A stretch of DNA of 12,600 nucleotides, taken from the NCBI GenBank assembly GCA_046538945.1, contig JBKHHW010000085.1:1-12600 (forward strand), written 5' to 3'. A model generated the notes under the pieces. That model made no database searches. It saw nothing but the letters and a program-made list of their open reading frames with translations, and was not told where the DNA came from. Of the stretch, positions 1-6,344 are shown piece after piece. The position numbers and the translations under genes are program-made. Numbering within the stretch: the stretch's first letter is position 1; each line of letters starts with the position of its first letter. The stretch comes from JAEZKC01 sp046538945. Lineage in GTDB: Bacteria; Fibrobacterota; Chitinivibrionia; Chitinivibrionales; Chitinispirillaceae.

Positions 1-4
1 CCCT

Positions 5-112
5 ATGCTTATCCGGCCGACACTGAGCACCAGCGTTACCCTCGCTACTGAAGCTGTCAAAGCTGTCAGTGTCAGTGTCGTCGTCGTCGTCAACCGGATA
101 AAACAGCCGTAG
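5..112 (+). CDS. ivbL: Valine-rich leader peptide of the ilvBN attenuator (IvbL-like)
   Basis: A 35-codon frame starts with ATG at 5 and stops with TAG at 110-112. It carries nine valine codons, including the run VSVSVVVVV encoded by 71-91, where eight of the nine valines of the whole peptide are GTC. There are three Leu and two Ile codons. The stop codon lies inside the strand that would form the antiterminator (106-116), and a strong terminator follows before ilvB. This is the layout of ribosome-mediated attenuation: low charged tRNA-Val stalls the ribosome on the GTC run, and readthrough follows. From memory, E. coli IvbL has a similar valine block (AAVVVVRVVVVVG). The peptide itself is expected to have no function beyond being translated. 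Only four bases precede the ATG, so its ribosome-binding site and promoter lie outside the window and a longer N-terminus cannot be excluded. Confidence 0.85.
   Translation: MLIRPTLSTSVTLATEAVKAVSVSVVVVVNRIKQP
9..101 (+). promoter_or_regulatory. Long-range leader RNA stem spanning the valine codons
   Basis: TTATCCGG at 9-16 is the exact reverse complement of CCGGATAA at 94-101. Just inside it, GACACTGA at 19-26 pairs with TCAGTGTC at 72-79 or, alternatively, at 66-73. Together they could fold the leader coding region into one long stem when no ribosome is on it. This would be the '1:2' structure of a classical attenuator, but it does not cover the antiterminator strand (106-116), so how it affects the switch is unclear. 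The pairing is seen in the sequence; the role is inferred. Confidence 0.5.
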
Positions 113-153
113 GGGCACCTAAAAAGAAATTTTTGATAACAGGCCCCTGCGGC
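106..153 (+). promoter_or_regulatory. Antiterminator stem of the ilvBN attenuator
   Basis: Bases 106-116 (GCCGTAGGGGC) pair with 143-153 (GCCCCTGCGGC) over 11 consecutive positions, ten Watson-Crick and one G-U (110 with 149). The loop 117-142 is A/U-rich. The second strand overlaps the ascending arm of the terminator (141-150), so the two hairpins are mutually exclusive. A ribosome stalled on the Val codons at 77-91 would leave 106-116 free and favour this stem. A ribosome that reaches the stop codon at 110-112 would cover it and favour termination. Confidence 0.8.
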
Positions 154-176
154 GAAAGCGGCAGGGGCCTTTTTTT
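141..176 (+). terminator. Intrinsic terminator of the ilvBN attenuator
   Basis: AGGCCCCTGC (141-150) pairs perfectly with GCAGGGGCCT (161-170). A G-G mismatch, two further pairs and a GAAA tetraloop (154-157) cap it, and a run of seven T follows (170-176). It lies between the leader-peptide stop and the ilvB ribosome-binding site, so it would end transcription before ilvB unless the antiterminator forms. Confidence 0.88.
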
Positions 177-199
177 ATTTACACCTTCAGGGAGGATGT

Positions 200-1864
200 A
201 TGAAATTATCAGGAGCAGAATTAATCATCAGTCTGCTCGAACGACAGGGGATCGACACCATTGCCGGGATTCCGGGAGGCTCGAACCTCCCTCTCTACAA
301 TGCCCTCTTCAACAGCACCAAAATTCGGCACATCCTTGTACGCCATGAACAGGCGGGGGGATTCATAGCTCAAGGCATGAGCCGCTCCACAGGCAAAACC
401 GCGGTGTGCTTCGCGACGTCGGGGCCCGGTGCCACCAACCTCATCACCGCTGTTGCCGATGCGCGCCTTGATTCCATACCCATGGTTGCCATTACCGGCC
501 AGGTCCCCTCATCATTCATCGGAACAGATGCGTTCCAGGAAGTGGACACCTACGGAATGAGCCTGCCTGTCACAAAGCATAATTTTCTGGTGCGCTCCGC
601 CGCCGAGCTGCTTTCTGTTATCCCGGAGGCGTTCCGAATCGCGGAATCCGGCCGCCCGGGACCCGTGCTTGTGGATGTGCCCAAAGATGTGCAGAACCAG
701 ATTATTGAAGTGGAGTCCTGGCCCCAGACAGGCAAACGCATCTCCTTTCCGGCATTTGACAAGGAATCGCTTGAGAAAGCGGCTCAAATGATAGACAAAG
801 CAGAGCGCCCCGTAATCTATGCCGGAGGCGGAGTGATGTTCGCGCAAGGTTCAAAGCCACTTATCGAGCTGGCCCGGAAAAGCAACATCCCGGTCACACT
901 CACCCTTAACGGCCTCGGACTGATGCCTCACGACCACCCGCTGTTTCTGGGCATGCTGGGGATGCACGGAGCGCGCTACACCAACCGCATCCTTCACGAA
1001 AGCGACCTGCTCATTTCACTGGGGGTAAGATTCGACGACAGGGCGACAGGCAAGCTGGCCCAATTCTGCCCCAACTCCAGGGTGATTCACATCGATATAG
1101 ACAAATCGGAAATCGGAAAACTCAGAAAAGCCGATATCGGAATTACCGCCGACCTGGCGGAGGCACTACCAGCACTAGTCAAACTGGTATCATCCAAAAA
1201 CCGTGACTCCTGGCTCTCACACGTGGAGAAGGAAAAGAAGAGCTATCCGCTCGGAAACCAGAGCAAGAAGGACGGAATGCATCCCCTGGACATCATAAAG
1301 GAGATCGCCTCCGCGGCGGATGACGATGCGGTAATCGCCACCGACGTGGGTCAGCACCAGATGTGGGTGGCTCAGGGCTACCCCTTCAGGCATCCACGCA
1401 CGCTCCTGACTTCAGGAGGCCTCGGGACCATGGGTTTCGGGCTCCCGACAGCACTGGGTGCCAGCCTGGCCAATCCGTCAAAACAGGTCATATGCTTTAC
1501 CGGTGACGGGTCTCTGCTTATGAACATACAGGAACTGATCACCATGGCCGAGCATGACCTCAACGTGAAGATCATGCTTTTCAACAACGGACACCTCGGT
1601 CTTGTGCGCCAGCAACAGGAACTCTTCTATGAAAAGAACTACATAGCCGTCCGTTTTCCCTCCAATCCGGATTTCATGACAATCGCGAAGGGATTCGGGG
1701 TTCCGGGCTACGGAATCCACACCGTGGATGACCTGCTTCTCACTCTGCCGCAGGTCATGTCCCGCAAGGGCCCCGCGCTGGTCAACATAACGATCGAACA
1801 CAGCCACAACGTTCTTCCCATGGTGCCCCCCGGAGCCGCCAACCTGGAAATGATAGGAGGTTAG
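200..1864 (+). CDS. ilvB: Acetolactate synthase, catalytic (large) subunit, AHAS I type
   Basis: This 554-residue ThDP enzyme condenses two pyruvates to 2-acetolactate, the first step of valine and leucine synthesis. Acetolactate synthases can also make acetohydroxybutyrate for isoleucine. The N-terminal ThDP domain (about 1-165) has the catalytic Glu in RHEQAG (E50). The central FAD-type domain spans about 185-330. The C-terminal domain holds the ThDP/Mg motif GDG at 435-437, ending in NN at 462-463. In GLVRQQQELFY the usual Trp of the GMVRQWQ motif is Gln472. From memory, E. coli IlvB has Gln here too, whereas AHAS II has the Trp that favours 2-ketobutyrate and binds sulfonylureas. I infer an enzyme biased to acetolactate and poorly sensitive to those herbicides. 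The ATG at 200 follows AGGGAGG at 189-195. Expression should depend on the attenuator just upstream. ilvN follows after 5 bases. Confidence 0.96.
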   Translation: MKLSGAELIISLLERQGIDTIAGIPGGSNLPLYNALFNSTKIRHILVRHEQAGGFIAQGMSRSTGKTAVCFATSGPGATNLITAVADARLDSIPMVAITGQVPSSFIGTDAFQEVDTYGMSLPVTKHNFLVRSAAELLSVIPEAFRIAESGRPGPVLVDVPKDVQNQIIEVESWPQTGKRISFPAFDKESLEKAAQMIDKAERPVIYAGGGVMFAQGSKPLIELARKSNIPVTLTLNGLGLMPHDHPLFLGMLGMHGARYTNRILHESDLLISLGVRFDDRATGKLAQFCPNSRVIHIDIDKSEIGKLRKADIGITADLAEALPALVKLVSSKNRDSWLSHVEKEKKSYPLGNQSKKDGMHPLDIIKEIASAADDDAVIATDVGQHQMWVAQGYPFRHPRTLLTSGGLGTMGFGLPTALGASLANPSKQVICFTGDGSLLMNIQELITMAEHDLNVKIMLFNNGHLGLVRQQQELFYEKNYIAVRFPSNPDFMTIAKGFGVPGYGIHTVDDLLLTLPQVMSRKGPALVNITIEHSHNVLPMVPPGAANLEMIGG

Positions 1865-1869
1865 AAAAA

Positions 1870-2172
1870 ATGGATACCATAAAAGCGAATACCGTCATTG
1901 AACTCATCGTGAACAACCACCCCGGTGTCATGTCGCACATAACCGGACTGTTCTCCCGACGAGCGTTCAATCTGGAGGGGATTCTGTGCGGAGAGATCGG
2001 AAACGGCACTCAAAGCAAAATGTACCTTCTGGTCAAAAATGATCATCAGCTTGAACAGATCTGCATGCAGCTGGAGAAGCTCTACGACGTGATGGAGGTT
2101 TCAATCCGGGAGGACTACGACCACACCATCTTCAACCGCCTTCATGAACTGGTTTGCGGACCGGCAGCCTGA
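1870..2172 (+). CDS. ilvN: Acetolactate synthase, regulatory (small) subunit, short IlvN type
   Basis: A 100-residue ACT-domain subunit that activates IlvB and should confer feedback inhibition by valine. The ACT fold occupies about residues 8-78. The ligand-loop motif NNHPGVM lies at 15-21, followed by GLFSRRAFNLEGILC at 26-40, which is diagnostic of acetolactate synthase small subunits. The length matches the one-domain E. coli IlvN (about 96 residues) and not the roughly 160-residue IlvH family, which carries a second C-terminal domain. The ATG at 1870 sits five bases after the ilvB stop, and its ribosome-binding site AGGAGG (1855-1860) lies inside the end of ilvB, which points to translational coupling and fixed subunit stoichiometry. 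A hairpin 24 bases downstream probably ends the operon. Confidence 0.95.
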   Translation: MDTIKANTVIELIVNNHPGVMSHITGLFSRRAFNLEGILCGEIGNGTQSKMYLLVKNDHQLEQICMQLEKLYDVMEVSIREDYDHTIFNRLHELVCGPAA

Positions 2173-2195
2173 TTACCAGAAGCAGTCCACACTCC

Positions 2196-2224
2196 GGGCG
2201 TTCAGTGTTGAACGCCCATTTCTC
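2196..2224 (+). terminator. Probable terminator after ilvN
   Basis: GGGCGTTCA (2196-2204) and TGAACGCCC (2209-2217) form a perfect 9-bp stem with a GTGT loop. The trailing sequence ATTTCTCC is only moderately U-rich, but the position 24 bases after the ilvN stop suits the end of the operon. A T8 run lies further on at 2235-2242. Confidence 0.65.
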
Positions 2225-2262
2225 CTCCAAAACATTTTTTTTGGCCTATTCCCCCAATCCAT

Positions 2263-2292
2263 TTGAAAAAGGGGGCGTTCAGAAACCATATT
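2263..2292 (+). promoter_or_regulatory. Candidate promoter for the 80-residue membrane protein and EIIA genes
   Basis: TTGAAA (2263-2268) resembles a -35 box. CATATT (2287-2292), 18 bases on, is a four-of-six match to a -10 box. The predicted start near 2299 would give a short leader to the ATG at 2332. It lies after the ilvN terminator, as expected for a new transcription unit. The match is weak evidence alone, and this organism's promoter consensus is unknown. Confidence 0.3.
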
Positions 2293-2331
2293 ATCCACTA
2301 CCCATTAATCCAACTCTCAGGAGAAACTGAA

Positions 2332-2574
2332 ATGGCAAACTTCGTAAACTACATAAAGGAACACGGTTTCACACTGATGCTCATAGGGATGTTTCTCGCC
2401 ATCGCATCGATCATAGCATACATTTCGGTGCAGAGTCCCCGATATGCGGGAACGATTTATCCTCAGATCACCATGGGAGGTGCAGTAACCGGCTTTGTGA
2501 TCTACTTCATCGGGCGCATTCTGGTGATGTTGCAACGCAGAAAAGGTCCTCCCAAGCGAAATGACCGGTCTTGA
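2332..2574 (+). CDS. Small two-helix inner-membrane protein, unknown function
   Basis: An 80-residue hypothetical protein that I do not recognise. It has two hydrophobic stretches, about residues 13-34 (FTLMLIGMFLAIASIIAYIS) and 48-67 (MGGAVTGFVIYFIGRILVML), separated by a short polar loop with YAGTIYPQ. The C-terminal tail QRRKGPPKRNDRS is basic and by the positive-inside rule should be cytoplasmic, giving an N-in/C-in hairpin. I chose the ATG at 2332 because AGGAG (2319-2323) stands eight bases before it. The frame is open further up to a TTG at 2263, but that stretch lacks a ribosome-binding site and overlaps the candidate promoter. The EIIA gene starts 18 bases after its stop, so the two are probably co-transcribed. 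No function can be assigned. Confidence 0.7.
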   Translation: MANFVNYIKEHGFTLMLIGMFLAIASIIAYISVQSPRYAGTIYPQITMGGAVTGFVIYFIGRILVMLQRRKGPPKRNDRS

Positions 2575-2592
2575 TCAATTAAAGGAACCAGC

Positions 2593-3060
2593 GTGAAAAT
2601 TCAGGATCTCATCCAGAAAAACAGCATCATCATCGACCTGAAAAACACCGACAAAAATGAAGTGCTGGACAAGATGGCCCGCTTCCTGTGCTCCATCTAT
2701 AGTATAAACGACCCGGACAAGATCTCCAGCAGCATTCTTGAGCGGGAAGCGGACATGTCGACCGGCATAGGATTCGGAATAGCTATCCCGCACACCCGCC
2801 TAAGCGAGATCGACCGGCTGTACATGATAGCAGCACGGTCAGTCGAGGGAATAGAATTCAACTCTCTTGATGAACAACCGGTCCACCTGATTTTCATGAT
2901 GATCTCTCCCGCAAGCACATCCACCGAACACACCCAGATCCTCTCCGCCCTCTCCAGAATCATGTCCTACGAAGAAATCAGGAAAAAGCTTCTCCAGGCT
3001 GATACCGCGGAAAGTTTTCTGGATATTCTGACTAAAGGCGAAGATAAATATGTGGAATGA
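2593..3060 (+). CDS. PTS EIIA domain protein, PtsN/fructose-type (EIIA-2)
   Basis: A 155-residue stand-alone EIIA of the mannitol/fructose/nitrogen family. The phosphoacceptor histidine is H67 in GIAIPHTR, preceded by the typical TGIGFGIAIPH segment (57-67). The downstream VHLIFMMISPASTSTEHTQILSALSRIM is the usual beta-strand plus helix with the second conserved His of the family. No EIIB or EIIC gene lies beside it, so a regulatory PtsN-like role is more likely than sugar uptake. That is inference; the phosphodonor (an EI/HPr pair) is not in the window. The start is GTG at 2593, with AAAGGA at 2581-2586; the first in-frame ATG (codon 28) would cut into the domain. The gene is probably co-transcribed with the small membrane-protein gene. 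No clear terminator separates it from the convergent beta-helix gene. Confidence 0.88.
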   Translation: MKIQDLIQKNSIIIDLKNTDKNEVLDKMARFLCSIYSINDPDKISSSILEREADMSTGIGFGIAIPHTRLSEIDRLYMIAARSVEGIEFNSLDEQPVHLIFMMISPASTSTEHTQILSALSRIMSYEEIRKKLLQADTAESFLDILTKGEDKYVE

Positions 3061-3145
3061 TCACACTGATCGGACTTGTCCATCAAAACCATTTTCAAAC
3101 CAGCATTCAAAAGAAGTATAATATAGGCAAAACTATTCAGAACCC

Positions 3146-6100
3146 TTATCTGCCAACCAGCCTTCTTCTGGTCTGCACGACTTTACCCTCAAGCTCTGTT
3201 TTGACCATGTAAATACCTGCGGGGACACGTCTCTTCAGTATTTTCTGATCGAGTCTTCGTGAACGGCTCTCAACCCGGCCTACAATCCTACCCTTAAGAT
3301 CGTAAACAACACAGGTATAGGAAAGCTTTTTGGGGAAATTCTGTTCTCTTAAGGGTACGGGTGTTGTCGCTTTGAATGTTAGAATATAAATGTCCTCATT
3401 GCTGGGGTATATATCTGTTGAATAACTGATTCTCAAGTGAGCATTGGAAACGGTATCAGACGAATAGACCCAGAAACGTACCTCACCATCGGTCAAATGA
3501 AAGTCCGTTTGTGGTTCACTTGCCTCCTGAGATGCAAAAAGTGAAATATTATCGTTTGCAGCTGATATAGTCAGCTCCCTGTTGATACTTGAACTACCTT
3601 CAGTTGCACTTAAAGTAAGAGGAATTCTTTTGTTTATTGGAAAAACCAGATTTCTCTCAGATGAATCTTCGCAAAACAATTCAATCTGTGAAACGCGGGC
3701 AACCATCAAGTCGGCAAGCGAAGCCGGTTTCCCACCTTCTTCAAGTGTCGCTTCCATATTGAAGATATCCCCCTGATGTCCGTTCGTAACCACAGCTGAA
3801 CATCTGGCGATTCCAAAAGAATCCGTCTGTACGGTTACACTCTCCATTACGCTTTCACCTACTTTAAAGCCTCCTATGCCTATATCAAGACTTTTAATGG
3901 TTACCGGGGAAGGTTTTCTGACCGGATTATCATACTTATCCATCACAAGTACTTCAACAGGAAGAGACTCTGTGGACCTTATCCAGGGTGGCCTTAGGCC
4001 TTCCACCTTTGGTGTTGGACGTTTGAAAACAATTTTTTCGGCATTACCGGGAAGAACTCTGAATTCATCGGATAAGCTTCCAAAATAGAGCTGCTTGTAT
4101 TGTCCAGCAACAAAGATGGTGTATTCAGAAGCTCTGGTACAGAAAACATCGATAACTGTTCTCCCTTTTATAACGGGAGATGTCAAAGGTTCACCGGTTG
4201 CAGCATCGTACAGAACTACCCAGGGGTGATCATGCCATATTGTAAACGTATCGAGTTCGTGAGTAAATACTTGCTGGTTTTCAATGGGAGTAACAACAAG
4301 CTGAACAGTTTCTCCTGCTGTGAACGTGGTAATGTCTCTTCCATCCTTCTGAAGCGATACTTCAAAAGGATGGGTGATTTTTCTGTAAGGTATTATCCCC
4401 ACACTGGATGTTACGGTAGTTCCATCTGAACTTTCCCCCTCCAACACCATCTCCAAAAAAGCATACTCCTCCTCTTCGTAATAAGGGATCTCAAACTCAA
4501 TCACATTGTTGCCCGTTACAACAGGCTTTGCTGGAATGTCTAATTCAACAATGTCGGTTTGTGCCAAAGAAGGAGAGCGGCCAGGAACATTTTTCACCCA
4601 TTTAAGGTATCTTATCCGTGGATTACTGAATGTGCCTCCGGAAACATCTACACGAAAACGTGCTGTTCCAGAAGTGTTGTTTACATCAATAGTTTCACTA
4701 TATTTTATCGATACAAGCGGAAGAACAGGTCCATTTCTGCCGTCTGAAGAAATGGCGCCCAAATCGGCGATTTTCCCATCGTTGTTAGTGATACCAGCTT
4801 CAGGCCATCCCTTGTTTTTTATGTATTCAATCACCAGAGAATCTTCCCATCTGGGGTGAAGGAATTGCGGGTCGGATGGATCAGTTGTAACAAACAGATC
4901 GTCTGTTTCCAACCAGCGTATATTAGCTTCTTGCGGAAAGCTATTCGTTTCTGATGAACCGGTAATAAGCGCTCCGGGAAGTATCACTCTGTTCAGATGA
5001 ACATATTCGACCGTTCCATCAGGGCATTTTACAGGATAATCCCAATCAGTAGTTTGGGGATTACCCATATCTTTCATAATATTCACTGTGTCATAGTAGT
5101 TTATTACGATACCGTTATCACAGCTTTCAGAATAGACATCTGCAGCAATGGGTGCAGGCTTTTCGGTTTGAGCGGCATATACACAGTGTTTCATTCGATA
5201 TTCAAATGCATAAGGATCCATTACGTTCCAGTTACCGGAGTATAATTCTCCCCCGGGATATCCTTCCCTCCAGTAATACTTGGGCCTTCCGTAGATGTTA
5301 TTGAAGACCAGATGCTGATTTCCTGCACGCATAAGGCCGACAAAAGTTTTGTAATTTCTCCAGAAAGTATTATTATGAATAACAAGAGGTGATATCATCC
5401 TTTCTTGAATTAGAAAGGCACCTCCAGGAATTGCAGCCTCGATAATCGCCAGCTTTTCTCTTGTCTGTTCAAAATGATAATTATCATAGATCAGGTTATA
5501 TCGAACGGTGCTAGCCAGATCATAATTTGAATCAAAGAAAAACCCAAGCGAATTCGAATGAATCTTGCAGTATTCTATACAATGACCACCGGCTATTCCG
5601 AAATCCTCGGAATTAGTTGGTGGCGGTAATGGTGGATCAATACAGTTTCCTGAAGAAAAGGAAACACCTCCTAAATTCTTATCTGTCACATAGAATCCGA
5701 AAAAGGAATTTTTGACTTCACAATTCCGCACAATTACATTACCAGATGAACTCAAACAGACCGCTGAATTACCATGAGTCAAATACTTATGTTGTATTGG
5801 TGAATAATATTTGAAAGGATAACTACCATTTCCATCAATGCAGATACCCTCTATAGTCACATCGCGTACATTCAGCAGCCTCAGTGCACCGTTTTTGTCA
5901 TACGCATCATCTGTGTTTTTCCTATCCTGCCATTTGATTACGGGCTTTCTACTGTCCAGCGGATCTGCTGATCTTAGTGCGATTCCTTGTTTTGTACTAT
6001 CGATTGTAACCTGCTCTTCGTATATCTCCGTATCAAGAATCTTTACTGTATCTCCGGCTTGAGCCGCATTGACAGCAGCCTGTATTGAGGAATACTGAGC

Positions 6101-6193
6101 CGAAGTAGTTTTGGATACAGTTATAGTTTCAGCTTGTAAGACACATACAACTGAAAGCACTACCAAAAGATGGCTCTTGCGGGCAGGTTTCAT
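3146..6193 (-). CDS. Large secreted beta-helix protein with Ig-like region and type A (T9SS-like) C-terminal sorting domain
   Basis: A 1015-residue exported protein. A signal peptide fills about residues 1-21 (KPARKSHLLVVLSVVCVLQA, then ETITV). Residues about 25-485 look like a right-handed parallel beta-helix of the pectin-lyase-like/DUF1565 type: SSIQAAVNAAQAGDTVKI, then recurring strands such as RDVTIEGICIDGNGS and GNVIVRNCEVKNSFFGFYV, ending near DLGAISSDGRNGP (478-490). About 490-880 are beta-rich; VLVMDKYDNPV near 750 resembles a bacterial Ig-like (Big_1/invasin) repeat. The last ~70 residues (VVYDLKGRIVGRV then VPAGIYMVKTELEGKVV) match the pattern of type A sorting domains. I infer surface or extracellular location, perhaps polysaccharide binding or cleavage; no catalytic residues are identifiable. 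The gene is much AT-richer than its neighbours. The start is preceded by only a weak GGGGG (6198-6202). Confidence 0.85.
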   Translation of the reverse strand: MKPARKSHLLVVLSVVCVLQAETITVSKTTSAQYSSIQAAVNAAQAGDTVKILDTEIYEEQVTIDSTKQGIALRSADPLDSRKPVIKWQDRKNTDDAYDKNGALRLLNVRDVTIEGICIDGNGSYPFKYYSPIQHKYLTHGNSAVCLSSSGNVIVRNCEVKNSFFGFYVTDKNLGGVSFSSGNCIDPPLPPPTNSEDFGIAGGHCIEYCKIHSNSLGFFFDSNYDLASTVRYNLIYDNYHFEQTREKLAIIEAAIPGGAFLIQERMISPLVIHNNTFWRNYKTFVGLMRAGNQHLVFNNIYGRPKYYWREGYPGGELYSGNWNVMDPYAFEYRMKHCVYAAQTEKPAPIAADVYSESCDNGIVINYYDTVNIMKDMGNPQTTDWDYPVKCPDGTVEYVHLNRVILPGALITGSSETNSFPQEANIRWLETDDLFVTTDPSDPQFLHPRWEDSLVIEYIKNKGWPEAGITNNDGKIADLGAISSDGRNGPVLPLVSIKYSETIDVNNTSGTARFRVDVSGGTFSNPRIRYLKWVKNVPGRSPSLAQTDIVELDIPAKPVVTGNNVIEFEIPYYEEEEYAFLEMVLEGESSDGTTVTSSVGIIPYRKITHPFEVSLQKDGRDITTFTAGETVQLVVTPIENQQVFTHELDTFTIWHDHPWVVLYDAATGEPLTSPVIKGRTVIDVFCTRASEYTIFVAGQYKQLYFGSLSDEFRVLPGNAEKIVFKRPTPKVEGLRPPWIRSTESLPVEVLVMDKYDNPVRKPSPVTIKSLDIGIGGFKVGESVMESVTVQTDSFGIARCSAVVTNGHQGDIFNMEATLEEGGKPASLADLMVARVSQIELFCEDSSERNLVFPINKRIPLTLSATEGSSSINRELTISAANDNISLFASQEASEPQTDFHLTDGEVRFWVYSSDTVSNAHLRISYSTDIYPSNEDIYILTFKATTPVPLREQNFPKKLSYTCVVYDLKGRIVGRVESRSRRLDQKILKRRVPAGIYMVKTELEGKVVQTRRRLVGR

Positions 6194-6344
6194 AAATCCC
6201 CCGAATGAAAACGCTTATCTGCTCAACAATTCTATATATAAATAATAAAACAGAAAAGAGCTGAACATCAATAACAGAAAATAAAAGTGTACTCATAAAG
6301 AGAACAGGACAGAAGATAGGTTACAGGATGAGTTCGGGCCGAAA
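6194..6344. other. AT-rich gap between the M20 and beta-helix genes
   Basis: This 151-base gap lies between two - strand genes and is rich in A and T (for example 6233-6250). It probably holds the promoter of the beta-helix gene: TATATA on the - strand at about 6233-6238 is a possible -10 box, but no convincing -35 box stands upstream. An imperfect dyad AGTTCGG/CCGAAACT (6331-6346) overlaps the M20 stop codon; without a T run it is a poor terminator. I see no open frame with a ribosome-binding site here. Confidence 0.4.

Noticed and set aside
77..91. GTC-repeat (GTCGTCGTCGTCGTC) as a microsatellite or slippage tract
   Set aside because: It is better explained as consecutive Val codons of the leader peptide, in frame with a start and a stop and with a functional attenuator downstream.
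133..348. A 71-codon + strand frame starting near the attenuator terminator
   Set aside because: It overlaps ilvB in another frame and its first codons encode the terminator hairpin; the ilvB frame and its ribosome-binding site explain the region.
2251..2275. C5/G5 hairpin before the small membrane-protein gene
   Set aside because: The stem is only five base pairs with a 15-base loop and no T run. It is weaker than the ilvN terminator just upstream.
3117..3122. TATAAT on the + strand as a promoter
   Set aside because: No + strand gene follows it; it lies in the short gap between two convergent genes and has no suitable -35 box.
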